Positions 1 through 7,346 of a stretch of 12,578 nt of DNA are shown here, piece after piece. The DNA is from JACDBE01 sp051002015 (GTDB taxonomy: Bacteria > Actinomycetota > Acidimicrobiia > Spongiisociales > UBA5794). The DNA is taken from assembly GCA_051002015.1 (NCBI GenBank), contig JBPCMS010000045.1:1-12578 (forward strand). Direction: 5' to 3'. The notes below the pieces were generated by a model. The model saw only the letters and a program-made list of their open reading frames with translations. It did not search any database and had not been told where the DNA came from. The first letter of the stretch is position 1; each line of letters starts with the position of its first letter. Position numbers and translations under genes: made by a program.

Positions 1-714
1 GATGACGGTGTTGATGGCGGGCCGACCCATCCGGTCGACCTGCTTGCCCTCCCCGTCGCTGGTCCGCGCCCACACCGCGATGGGATCACCGCCGGCGAGA
101 CGGGAGTCCGGCACCTCGATGACGATCGCCAGCGTGTTCAGCTCGGCGAAGAAGTCGGTGGGGTCGTCGCCCAGGGCGTCGTCGCCGACTCCCTCCACGG
201 TGCCCAGGAACCCGGACAGGTCGAAGAAGAACGGGTCGGAACGCAGCCCGGTGAACAGCTTGGTGCCGTCGTTGAGGGTGATCACCTCGCCGACGTCGCC
301 GCTGCCCAGACTCCTGCCGTTCAGCCACGGGCCTTCACCGACTCGATCGGTGGCGCGCCGCACGGTCACCGTCGACCCGTCATCGTTGAACTGGAAGGTG
401 TAGGCGATGTCGGTGCGGGCGTTGCCGTTGGTGTCGATCCGGAACTCGTAGGTCCCGTCCTCCGAGTCGGAGAACCGGCTGTCCGTCGAGGCCAGCGGCG
501 ACACCGTCATCGCCAGCACCGAGGTGCCGGGGGCACCGGTGAAGGCGTAGACGTCGTTGGCGTCGAGGTCGGTGCGGCCCTTGGGCGACATCATCCCCGG
601 GGCATCGAGATGGTCTGCCGCTCCGACCGGCTCCGCCGGCGCCAACAGGGCGACGGCCAGGGCCAGTAGGGCGAACAGCGCGGCAATGGGTGCCGCCTTG
701 CGAACGAGAGTCAT
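1..714 (-). CDS. Secreted DUF4331-family protein, C-terminus beyond the window
   Basis: The reading frame runs open from an ATG at 714 to the window edge, giving the first 238 residues. Residues 1-32 form a signal peptide: MTLVRKAA, a long Ala/Leu core, then a likely cut after VGA. The mature start ADHLDAPGMM followed by TDLDANDVYAF, the later DPFFFDL and NTLAIVIEVP, and the closing GRPAINT are the conserved blocks of DUF4331. This family of exported bacterial proteins has no known activity. A good Shine-Dalgarno (GGGGAGGAG) ends 8 nt before the ATG and supports this start. The gene lies downstream of a broken amylase-like gene on the same strand and looks intact as far as it is seen. Family assignment is from recalled motif similarity; the function is unknown. 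Confidence 0.85.
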   Translation of the reverse strand, partial: MTLVRKAAPIAALFALLALAVALLAPAEPVGAADHLDAPGMMSPKGRTDLDANDVYAFTGAPGTSVLAMTVSPLASTDSRFSDSEDGTYEFRIDTNGNARTDIAYTFQFNDDGSTVTVRRATDRVGEGPWLNGRSLGSGDVGEVITLNDGTKLFTGLRSDPFFFDLSGFLGTVEGVGDDALGDDPTDFFAELNTLAIVIEVPDSRLAGGDPIAVWARTSDGEGKQVDRMGRPAINTVI

Positions 715-722
715 GATTGACG

Positions 723-731
723 CTCCTCCCC
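723..731 (-). promoter_or_regulatory. Shine-Dalgarno site of the DUF4331 gene
   Basis: Read on the minus strand this is GGGGAGGAG, 8 nt before the ATG at 714. It is strong and fixes the start. Confidence 0.75.
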
Positions 732-808
732 TTGGGTGTGGGTGTGTGGCCACGGTTCGGAGCAGGACGGTCACCGGATCGCAGGTTCGCCGCGTTGGGC
801 GGCGGAGG

Positions 809-1182
809 TCAGTTCGTGACGTCGAGGATGAGGGCGGCCCGGGGCGGGATCGGGTTCTGCGGAGACCAGTCGGGGCCGAACATCACCGGCGGGATCTCAC
901 CCATGTCATCCAGCCAGAAGTTGGCAACGTCGTACAGCTCTGCGGTCACCGCGGCGCTCCCCGGGTCGAGGTCCGGCATGCCCTCCCAGAAGAGCCCGAG
1001 GTAGAAGCGTTCACCGGACCGGTGCCGGCCCCCGGCGGCTGGCTGGGGTCGTCCGCCCACACGTACCAGTCGGTGTTGCCGCTGCCCCGGGGGGGCCTCA
1101 AGCGAGCGGCCACCGCCCTCGCCGAGCATCCGCTGACCGGTGCTGCCTCGAAGGGAGTCCGGCGCTCTCGGGGTGATGGCAC
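809..1182 (-). pseudogene. Remnant of a GH13 alpha-amylase-like gene, with frame changes and a missing core
   Basis: Two minus-strand frames each hold part of one protein. One frame reads GNTDWYVWADDPSQPPG at about 1077-1030. The next reads RFYLGLFWEGMPDLDPG, then TAELYDVANFWLDDMG, at about 1013-899. In order, these match the GH13 (alpha-amylase/trehalose synthase) stretch running from the DWYVW motif through GLFW.GMPDLN to the helix before the GVDGFRLD nucleophile motif. The frame change lies near 1018-1040, by a GGGGG run. A second possible change sits in the C7 run read on this strand (1089-1095). Straight after DDMG the family sequence stops: the catalytic Asp, Glu and Asp segments are absent. 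About 30 residues then lead to a TGA at 809, ending IPPRAALILDVTN, which resembles the last strand of a GH13 C-terminal domain. No start is convincing. I read it as a decayed, internally deleted gene; sequencing error could explain the frame change but not the missing core. Confidence 0.65.
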
Positions 1183-1207
1183 CCCGCGCGGCGACTACCC
1201 GGCGGTG

Positions 1208-1213
1208 TATGGT
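1208..1213 (+). promoter_or_regulatory. Possible -10 box for the secreted protein gene
   Basis: TATGGT fits the TAnnnT consensus and would give a 5' leader of roughly 35 nt carrying the ribosome site. No -35 match is visible at the expected spacing, so this is weak. Confidence 0.3.
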
Positions 1214-1240
1214 TGGAGCTTGTCAGTTCACACCCAAAGA

Positions 1241-1246
1241 GGAGGG
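1241..1246 (+). promoter_or_regulatory. Shine-Dalgarno site deciding the GTG start at 1254
   Basis: GGAGGG (AGAGGAGGG with its flank) ends 7 nt before GTG 1254. It favours that codon over the ATG at 1272 and over the in-frame ATG at 1140 further upstream. Confidence 0.7.
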
Positions 1247-1253
1247 TCAGAGA

Positions 1254-3053
1254 GTGAGTGGAACAACTGCGATGCGGCGCACTAGGCGCAGGTCACCGCT
1301 GGTCATCGCCTCGACCGTGATCGCCGTCGCCCTGGCCGTCGTCACCCCAGCGACGACCTTGGCCGCACCCAGCGTCGAGGCACCGGAACCGACCGTCATC
1401 GACGCCGCCGCCTTCGACACGTCCGAGGCGTTGCGGGATGCAGTCCGAACCGGCGGGCCGGCCACAGCGACGGTGCCGTTGCAGCGTCACCCCCGCGGTG
1501 ACGATACCGACGGGGTACCCGAGCTGGTGGCGCCGGTTGCTGGGGCCGAGATCCCAACGACGCTCAGCGGTACGGGGTCGGCCGCGGCGCCACCGTCAAC
1601 CGATGCGATCGCACCACCCATCGTCAACTTCGAGGGCATCTCGAACGTCGACAACTTCAACCTGTTCGGGTTCTTCGTGAACCCGCCCGACCCGGTGGGC
1701 GACGTGGGCCCGAACCACTACGTCGAGATGGTCAACCTGTCGCTCGCCGTCTACGACAAGGCGGGCAACATCCTGCTCGGACCGGCGCCGATCGGTCGCC
1801 TCTGGAACAAGTTCCCGATCGAGGATTGCACCGACCTGTCGGGTGACCCGATCGTGCTCTACGACCAGACGACGGATCGCTGGATCCTGAGCCAGTTCAC
1901 CACCCGGGGGTTCGACGGGGTCTCTCCGTTCTACAACTGCGTGGCGGTGTCGAAGACGGGTGATCCCACCGGTCAGTACTTCCGGTACGCATTCATCACC
2001 CAACAGGATCCGGACGGTGGGTACTTCTTCCCCGACTACCCGAAGTACGGGGTGTGGGACAACTCCTACCTCCTCACCACCCGTGACTTCGGCAGCATCG
2101 ACGGGTACGGGATCTCGGTGTACGCCCTCGACAAGCAGGCGATGGTGGCAGGCGACCCGAGCGCCCAAGCCATCCAGTTCTTCCTGGACTCCGCCTTCGT
2201 CCCGCTCAACCTCATCGGTGACGGTCTGCTGCCGGCCGACATCGACGGCAGCACCCTCCCCGACAAGGAGGCGCCGGCTCCCATCGTCGGCACCCAGGAC
2301 GACGGCGCCTTCTACGGGGCCACCATGGATGCTGTCAACATCTGGGATCTGAGGGTCAACTGGGGGCCCGCACCTCAGGCGTCGTTGGACTTCGCCGCCC
2401 AGCTGCGTGTCAAGCGGTTCGACTCGATCTTCCCCTGCGGAGTGGTGCCGGCCAACCCGCCGCCCACCAGCCGGGACTGCCTGGCCCAGCCCGGGGTAGC
2501 CCCCAACCAGTACCTCGACATCCTGTCGTATCGTCAGCGCCCGACGTGGCGGCTCGCCTATCGCAACTTCGGGACCCATGAGGCACTGGTCACCAACCAG
2601 TCGGTGGAGGCGCGACGTGGCGTGGCCGGGGTGCGCTGGTACGAGATCCGGCGTACCGACGGCGTCTACTCCGTATACCAGCAGGGCACCTATGCCCCAG
2701 ACGACGGTGTCGACCGGTGGATGGGGTCGATCGCCATGGACAGGAACGGCAACATGGCGCTCGGCTACAGCGTCGTCAACGATGTCGACGTGTATCCCGG
2801 GATCCGCTACACCGGCCGCCTCGCAGGCGACCCGCTGGGGCAGATGACCCTTGGCGAGGGCGTCATCGCCACCGGCAGCGGCGTGCAGACCACCCTCAAC
2901 TCGCGGTGGGGTGACTACACGTCGATGAACGTCGATTCGGTGGACGACTGCACGTTCTGGTACGTCAACGAGTACTACACACTCGCCGGACAGCTGGCCT
3001 CGCCGGCGGGCTGGCAGACCAGGATCGCCTCGCTGGCGCTTCCCGGCTGTTAG
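1254..3053 (+). CDS. Secreted protein of unknown function, possibly propeller-like
   Basis: This gene encodes 599 residues from GTG 1254, chosen for its Shine-Dalgarno. Residues 7-40 look like a signal peptide: MRRTRRRSP, a hydrophobic core, then TTLAAPS. A Pro/Ala/Thr-rich stretch of about 90 residues follows, then a dense globular region. That region holds DPVGDVGPNHYVEMVN, DPIVLYDQTTDRWILSQF, DYPKYGVWDNSYLLT, WRLAYRNFGTHEALVTNQSV and MGSIAMDRNGNMALGYSV, and ends with CTFWYVNEYY and WQTRIASLALPGC. Its repeated strand-turn-aromatic blocks suggest a beta-propeller-like fold (inference). I recall similar exported proteins in several bacterial phyla, without assigned function. Several Cys residues suit an extracytoplasmic protein. 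It stands alone and is followed by two hairpins. Confidence 0.88.
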   Translation: MSGTTAMRRTRRRSPLVIASTVIAVALAVVTPATTLAAPSVEAPEPTVIDAAAFDTSEALRDAVRTGGPATATVPLQRHPRGDDTDGVPELVAPVAGAEIPTTLSGTGSAAAPPSTDAIAPPIVNFEGISNVDNFNLFGFFVNPPDPVGDVGPNHYVEMVNLSLAVYDKAGNILLGPAPIGRLWNKFPIEDCTDLSGDPIVLYDQTTDRWILSQFTTRGFDGVSPFYNCVAVSKTGDPTGQYFRYAFITQQDPDGGYFFPDYPKYGVWDNSYLLTTRDFGSIDGYGISVYALDKQAMVAGDPSAQAIQFFLDSAFVPLNLIGDGLLPADIDGSTLPDKEAPAPIVGTQDDGAFYGATMDAVNIWDLRVNWGPAPQASLDFAAQLRVKRFDSIFPCGVVPANPPPTSRDCLAQPGVAPNQYLDILSYRQRPTWRLAYRNFGTHEALVTNQSVEARRGVAGVRWYEIRRTDGVYSVYQQGTYAPDDGVDRWMGSIAMDRNGNMALGYSVVNDVDVYPGIRYTGRLAGDPLGQMTLGEGVIATGSGVQTTLNSRWGDYTSMNVDSVDDCTFWYVNEYYTLAGQLASPAGWQTRIASLALPGC

Positions 3054-3061
3054 GAGCCGCA

Positions 3062-3087
3062 CGCCGGCCGGGGAGACCCGGCCGGCG
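3062..3087. terminator. GC-rich hairpin after the secreted protein gene
   Basis: A perfect 11-bp stem (3062-3072 with 3077-3087) closes a GAGA tetraloop, starting 9 nt after the stop codon. There is no T-run on either side, as is common for actinobacterial terminators. Confidence 0.65.
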
Positions 3088-3105
3088 GCGGAACCCGCCA
3101 CATGT

Positions 3106-3136
3106 GCGATGGGGCCCGGATCCCGGGCCCCATCGC
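3106..3136. terminator. Second strong hairpin between convergent genes
   Basis: A perfect 14-bp stem (3106-3119 with 3123-3136) with a 3-nt loop ATC lies between the plus-strand gene ending at 3053 and the minus-strand operon ending at 3235. It can serve both directions. The remaining 3137-3234 shows nothing else. Confidence 0.7.
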
Positions 3137-3234
3137 CTCTCCGGTGCGCCGCTACCGACGCGTCACGGGGCTACGCCGCCGCCTGGGTCGGGGACGGTGC
3201 CGTCATCGGCGCACCCAACCCCCGTCGCCCGTGG

Positions 3235-4248
3235 TCATCCCAGCGCCGGGATGATCGAGGCTCCGTAGGCGTCGAGGGTGCCTTCTTGGTCGTCGTGCAT
3301 CAGGTACACTCCGAAGTGGTCGACCCCGAGGGCGCGCAGCTCCTCGAGCCGAGCGATGTGGTTCCCCACTGGCCCGACGATGCAGAAGCGGTCGACGATC
3401 TCGTCGGTCACGAAGTCAGTGGTGGGGTTGCCCGCCTTGCCGTGGTGGGCGTAGTCGTAGGCCTGGCGTGCCTTGATGTAATCGGAGAGGGCGGCCGGCA
3501 CCTTGGCCTCGTCCTCGCCGTACCGGTTGACCAGGTCGACCACGTGGTTGCCCACCATCCCCCCGAACCAGCGGAGCTGGTCGCGCTGATGGGGCAGGTC
3601 GTCGCCGACGTAGGCGGGGGCGACCACGGCGACGCTGAGCGAATCGGGGTCGCGGCCCGCATCCGACGCCGCCGCCCGCACCGTCGCCAGGGTCCAGGCC
3701 AGGATCTGCGGGTCGGCGAGCTGGAGGATGAACCCGTCGGCGTGCCGCCCGGCCATCTGCAGCATCTTGGGGCCGTACGCCGCCATCCACACCGGGAGGT
3801 CGCGCCCCTCGGTCACCCAGCCGAACCGGACCGGCGTCCCCCGGTAGTCGACCTCCTCGCCCGCCACCAGCCCCTTGATCACCCGGATGGCGTCGGCGGT
3901 GTCGGCCAGAGTTCGGGGGGTGCGCCCGATCACCCGGAGCGCCGAGTCGCCCCGACCCATCCCGCAGATGGTGCGTGGCCCGAAATGCTGGTCGAGGGTG
4001 GCGAACATCGAGGCGAGCACGGTCCAGTCCCTGGTGCCGGGGTTGGACACCATGGGACCGACGATCATCCGCTCGGTCTCGGCCAGCATCAGGGCGTAGA
4101 TGACGAAGGCCTCCTGCCACAGCACGTGGCTGTCGAAGGTCCACCCGTAGCCGAACCGGTTGCCCTCTGCCCGCTTGGCCAGCTCGAGCACACGGGACAC
4201 GGGAGGGTCGGTCTGGAGCACGACCCCGAAGGTCAGCGGCTTGGTCAT
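3235..4248 (-). CDS. LLM-class flavin/F420-type oxidoreductase (TIGR03842-like)
   Basis: This encodes 337 residues from the ATG at 4248. It is a luciferase-like TIM-barrel oxidoreductase. FGVVLQTDPP opens the barrel, followed by RFGYGWTFDSHVLWQE, VGPMVSNPGTRDWTVLAS, CGMGRGDSALR, LPVWMAAYGPKMLQMAG, ADGFILQLADP and VDHFGVYLMHDDQEGTL. From memory these match the group catalogued as TIGR03842 (CPS_4043 family), predicted to use F420 or FMN; its reaction is unknown. The start is fixed by coupling: its ATG overlaps the mmsA stop in ATGA. It is the last gene of the hydA-mmsA operon, so it probably acts in pyrimidine breakdown, perhaps on a ring or semialdehyde intermediate (inference). RutA, the uracil monooxygenase, is also an LLM protein, but it opens the uracil ring in a different pathway. 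A longer open frame upstream is a shadow of mmsA. Confidence 0.9.
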   Translation of the reverse strand: MTKPLTFGVVLQTDPPVSRVLELAKRAEGNRFGYGWTFDSHVLWQEAFVIYALMLAETERMIVGPMVSNPGTRDWTVLASMFATLDQHFGPRTICGMGRGDSALRVIGRTPRTLADTADAIRVIKGLVAGEEVDYRGTPVRFGWVTEGRDLPVWMAAYGPKMLQMAGRHADGFILQLADPQILAWTLATVRAAASDAGRDPDSLSVAVVAPAYVGDDLPHQRDQLRWFGGMVGNHVVDLVNRYGEDEAKVPAALSDYIKARQAYDYAHHGKAGNPTTDFVTDEIVDRFCIVGPVGNHIARLEELRALGVDHFGVYLMHDDQEGTLDAYGASIIPALG

Positions 4249-5732
4249 ACGTTCTGGGGGAACCCGAGGTTGACGCCGCGGTGGCTGGGGTCCGGCCACC
4301 TGCTGGTGATCACCTTGCCCCTGGTGTAGAAGTGGACACCCTCGGTGCCGTAGATGTGGCTGTCGCCGAACAGCGAGGACTTCCACCCGCCGAACGAGTA
4401 GTACGCCACCGGCACCGGGATGGGGACGTTGACCCCGACCATGCCCACCGGCACCTCGTTCTGGAAGCGCCGGGCGGCCCCGCCGTCGTTGGTGAAGATG
4501 GCGACGCCGTTGGCGTACGGGTTCGACCTGATCAGACCCAACGCCTCGTCGTAGCTGTCGACCCGCACCGTCGACAGCACCGGTCCGAAGATCTCGTCCT
4601 GGTAGATCTTCATGTCGGGGGTGACGTTGTCGAACAGGGTGGGCCCCACGAAGAACCCGTCCTGCTCGGATGACAGCTTGCGCCCGTCGGCGACCAGGGT
4701 GGCGCCCTCGTCGACCCCGGTGTCGATGTAACCGACCACCCTGTCGCGGTGCTCGGGGGTGACCAGCGGGCCCATCTCGGCACCCTCGTCGAGCCCGGGG
4801 GCGGTGCGAATCGCATGGAGCCGCTCCTCCACCTTGGGGAGCAGCTCGTCGGCGGCGCCGGCCACGGTGACCAGCACCGAGATCGCCATGCACCGCTCCC
4901 CTGCCGAACCGTAGGCGGCGCCGACCACGGCGTCTGCGGCCAGGTCCATGTCGGCGTCGGGCAGCACCACCATGTGGTTCTTGGCCCCGCCGAGCGCCTG
5001 TACCCGCTTGCCGTGCGCCGTTGCCGTCTCGTAGATGTGCCGGGCGATGGGGGTCGACCCCACGAACGAGACGGCGGCGATGTCGGGATGCTCCAGGATC
5101 CGGCCGACGGCGGTCTTGTCGCCGTTGACCACGTTGAGCACGCCGTCGGGGAGCCCGGCCTCGGACATCAGCTCGGCGCCGAACCGTGGGGCGCTCGGGT
5201 CCTTCTCGGACGGCTTGAGCACGAAGGTGTTGCCGCAGGCGATGGCGATGGGGTACATCCACATCGGGACCATCGCCGGGAAGTTGAACGGGGTGATCCC
5301 GGCCACGACCCCCAGCGGCTGGCGGATCGAGTAGCTGTCGACCCCGGTCGACACGTTCTCGGAGAACTCACCCTTGATCAGCTGCGGGATGCCGCAGGCG
5401 AACTCGATGACCTCCAGACCGCGCTGCACCTCGCCCCGAGCGTCGGCGAAGACCTTGCCGTGCTCGGAGACGAGCAGCCGGGCGATCTCATCGGCATGCT
5501 GCTCCACCAGGTCACGGAACCGGAACATGATCGTGCTCCGCTTGGCCAGTGACAGGGTCGACCAGTTGTCGAAGGCGGCCTTGGCGGAGGCGACGGCGGC
5601 GTCGACCACCTCCGGCCCCCCCAGCCTCACCTCGGCCTGCTGCTCACCGGTTGCCGGGTCCCACACCACCCCGACCCGCTCGGGGTCGGGGGCGTACTCC
5701 TTGCCGTCGATGAAATGGTTGATTCGCCTCAT
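4245..5732 (-). CDS. mmsA: CoA-acylating methylmalonate-semialdehyde dehydrogenase
   Basis: This encodes 495 residues, the usual family length. It oxidises malonate semialdehyde to acetyl-CoA and methylmalonate semialdehyde to propionyl-CoA with NAD+ and CoA, in the cytoplasm. The catalytic Cys is residue 281 in GSAGERCMAIS, and Asn150 in TPFNFPAMVPMWM fits the oxyanion hole. LKPSEKDPSAP binds the cofactor. QALGGAKNHMVVLPDAD (about 245-261) lacks the general-base Glu of ordinary aldehyde dehydrogenases, as is typical of the CoA-acylating type. The C-terminal SFGGWKSSLFGDSHIYGTEGV block is also characteristic. It starts 15 nt after the hydA stop with AGGAGGG 6 nt upstream, and its TGA overlaps the next ATG. 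These products are the end compounds of uracil and thymine breakdown, which fits hydA; the enzyme also serves valine and inositol pathways. Confidence 0.93.
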   Translation of the reverse strand: MRRINHFIDGKEYAPDPERVGVVWDPATGEQQAEVRLGGPEVVDAAVASAKAAFDNWSTLSLAKRSTIMFRFRDLVEQHADEIARLLVSEHGKVFADARGEVQRGLEVIEFACGIPQLIKGEFSENVSTGVDSYSIRQPLGVVAGITPFNFPAMVPMWMYPIAIACGNTFVLKPSEKDPSAPRFGAELMSEAGLPDGVLNVVNGDKTAVGRILEHPDIAAVSFVGSTPIARHIYETATAHGKRVQALGGAKNHMVVLPDADMDLAADAVVGAAYGSAGERCMAISVLVTVAGAADELLPKVEERLHAIRTAPGLDEGAEMGPLVTPEHRDRVVGYIDTGVDEGATLVADGRKLSSEQDGFFVGPTLFDNVTPDMKIYQDEIFGPVLSTVRVDSYDEALGLIRSNPYANGVAIFTNDGGAARRFQNEVPVGMVGVNVPIPVPVAYYSFGGWKSSLFGDSHIYGTEGVHFYTRGKVITSRWPDPSHRGVNLGFPQNV

Positions 5733-5738
5733 CGGGAT

Positions 5739-5745
5739 CCCTCCT
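5739..5745 (-). promoter_or_regulatory. Shine-Dalgarno site of mmsA
   Basis: Minus-strand AGGAGGG lies in the 15-nt gap after hydA, ending 6 nt before the mmsA ATG. It allows strong re-initiation within the operon. Confidence 0.7.
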
Positions 5746-5747
5746 GC

Positions 5748-7166
5748 TCAGATCAGGTATTGGTTCTGGCCTCGGCGCAGGTACCGCCCGTCGCCCTTGG
5801 CCCCGTGGTACTCGCCGTCGGCGATCAGCACCCTGCCCCTGGACAGTACGGTGTCGACGCTCCCCGCCAGCTCGTACCCCTCCCAGCAGGAGTAGTCGAC
5901 GTTCATGTGGTGCGTCTCCGCCGAGATCAGATGGGGGTGGTCGGGGTCGAAGATCACGATGTCGGCATCCGAGCCGACGGCGATGGTCCCCTTCTGCGGG
6001 TACAGCCCGAACATCCGGGCCGGGGTGGTCGCCACCACCTCGACGAACCGGTTGAGGCTGAGATGGCCCTGGGCGACGGCGCCGTGGTAGATCAGCTCGA
6101 AGCGGTTCTCGACGGCGGGTAGACCGTTGGGGATCTTGGTGAAGTCGCCCACCCCGAGCTGCTTCTGGGTGCCCAGCGTTGGGTGGTCGTTGAAGCAGAA
6201 TGGGCAGTGGTCGGTGGACACCACCTGCAGGTCGTTGGTGGCCAGCCCCAGCCACAGGGCGTCCTGGTGGCCCTCGGCCCTGCTCCGGATGGGGGTGGAG
6301 CACACGTACTTGGCCCCTTCGAAACCGGGCAGCGAAAGGTGCTCCTCGAGCGAGAAGTACAGGTACTGGGGACAGGTCTCGGCGAAGGCGTTGACCCCGC
6401 GGTCGCGGGCCTCGGCCACCGCCGCCAGTGCCTCCTTGGCCGCCATGTGGACGATGTACACCGGGCAGCCGGCCAGCTCGGCGATGGCGATGGCGCGATG
6501 GGTGGCCTCGCCCTCGGTGATCGCCGGCCTGGTGGTCCCGTGGTACCTGGGGTCGGTCTCGCCCCGCTGCAGCGCCTGCTCGCGCAGCACGTCGATGACC
6601 ATCCCGTTCTCGGCGTGCATCATCACGGTGGCGCCGATGTCGGCCGCCTTCTGCATCGCCCGGAAGATCTGCCCGTCGTCGGAGTAGAAGACCCCGGGGT
6701 ATGCCATGAACAGCTTGAAGCTGGTGATGCCCTCGCCGATGAGGGCGTCCATCTCCTTGAGGCTGGAGTCGGTGACGTCGCCGATGATCATGTGGAAGCC
6801 GTAGTCGATGGCGCAGTTGCCGGCGGCCTTCTGCATCCAGGCCTCGAAACCGGGCATGACTTCCTGGCCATAGGTCTGTACGGCGAAGTCGATGATGGTG
6901 GTGGTGCCGCCCCACGCCGCCGCCCTGGTGCCGGTCTCGAAGGTGTCCGAGGCGGAGGTGCCGCCGAAAGGGAGCTCCATGTGGGTGTGCACGTCGACCC
7001 CGCCGGGCAGCACCAGCTTGCCGGTGGCGTCGATGACCTCGGCGGTTTCACTCCACGGATGATGCTCGGGTGAGGCGATGGCGACGATCTTCTCGCCGTC
7101 CACCAGCACATCCGCCTCCATCGTCTCGGTGGCGGTGATGACGGTGCCACCCTTGATCAGCTTCAT
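5748..7166 (-). CDS. hydA: Dihydropyrimidinase (D-hydantoinase family)
   Basis: This encodes 472 residues from the ATG at 7166. It opens the ring of dihydrouracil or dihydrothymine to give N-carbamoyl-beta-alanine or N-carbamoyl-beta-aminoisobutyrate. It is a metal-dependent amidohydrolase with a complete two-metal site: His60 and His62 (DVHTHMELPFGG), Lys151 (SFKLFMAYPG, the carbamylated Lys), His184 (MMHAENG), His240 (YIVHMAAKEA) and Asp319 (STDHCPF). Tyr156 is the usual substrate-binding residue. The start was chosen because MKLIKGGTVI is the normal N-terminus and GGGAGGG lies just upstream; an extension to 7217 adds residues unlike the family. It is the first gene of the operon with mmsA and the LLM oxidoreductase. 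The name pydB/dht is also used. Hydantoinase activity in vivo cannot be excluded. Confidence 0.94.
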   Translation of the reverse strand: MKLIKGGTVITATETMEADVLVDGEKIVAIASPEHHPWSETAEVIDATGKLVLPGGVDVHTHMELPFGGTSASDTFETGTRAAAWGGTTTIIDFAVQTYGQEVMPGFEAWMQKAAGNCAIDYGFHMIIGDVTDSSLKEMDALIGEGITSFKLFMAYPGVFYSDDGQIFRAMQKAADIGATVMMHAENGMVIDVLREQALQRGETDPRYHGTTRPAITEGEATHRAIAIAELAGCPVYIVHMAAKEALAAVAEARDRGVNAFAETCPQYLYFSLEEHLSLPGFEGAKYVCSTPIRSRAEGHQDALWLGLATNDLQVVSTDHCPFCFNDHPTLGTQKQLGVGDFTKIPNGLPAVENRFELIYHGAVAQGHLSLNRFVEVVATTPARMFGLYPQKGTIAVGSDADIVIFDPDHPHLISAETHHMNVDYSCWEGYELAGSVDTVLSRGRVLIADGEYHGAKGDGRYLRRGQNQYLI

Positions 7167-7169
7167 CGA

Positions 7170-7176
7170 CCCTCCC
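7170..7176 (-). promoter_or_regulatory. Shine-Dalgarno site of hydA
   Basis: Minus-strand GGGAGGG lies 3 nt before the ATG at 7166. The spacing is a little short, but it supports the MKLI start over the longer frame. Confidence 0.6.
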
Positions 7177-7177
7177 G

Positions 7178-7342
7178 GTGCTTCCTGGCTCCGAGTGTAC
7201 CGACCCCCGGAGCCCATCCTCAGAGGTCGAAGCGGTTCGCCGCCCTCATCGATCGATTCGCCGGCAGGGAACCTCGGGCAAGCCGTTGATCATCGCCTAC
7301 ACCGGGACCGACATCGAGGTGTTGGCCGAGCCCTTCAGTTGA
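7178..7342 (+). other. Short coding-like ORF or gene 3' scrap
   Basis: A GTG-started plus-strand frame of 54 codons ends GTSGKPLIIAYTGTDIEVLAEPFS before the TGA at 7340. The last 24 codons have strong G/C third positions and read like a beta-strand-rich protein end. The first half overlaps the hydA promoter and looks random. I do not recognise it. It may be the 3' scar of a lost gene, or chance. Confidence 0.2.
7194..7199 (-). promoter_or_regulatory. Candidate -10 box for the hydA operon
   Basis: Minus-strand TACACT sits 27 nt before the hydA start, which would give a short leader containing the ribosome site. Only a poor -35 (near 7217-7223) is visible. This is an inference from position and consensus. 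Confidence 0.4.
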
Positions 7343-7346
7343 TGCG

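Noticed and set aside
809..1129. A complete small gene of 106 residues starting at ATG 1129
   Set aside because: Its N-terminal third is the wrong frame for the GH13-like text, which continues in the adjacent frame. A broken gene explains the data better.
1596..3101. A 501-residue frame on the minus strand
   Set aside because: It is antisense to the secreted protein gene, has no domain-like blocks, and is a typical GC-rich mirror frame.
3109..4329. A 406-residue plus-strand frame
   Set aside because: Antisense of the LLM gene and the end of mmsA; starts inside the terminator hairpin and lacks protein-like features.
3235..5262. A 675-residue minus-strand frame reading as a fusion ending in the LLM protein
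   Set aside because: Its first ~340 residues are Arg/Gly-rich shadow of mmsA. The LLM protein starts at ATG 4248 overlapping the mmsA stop.
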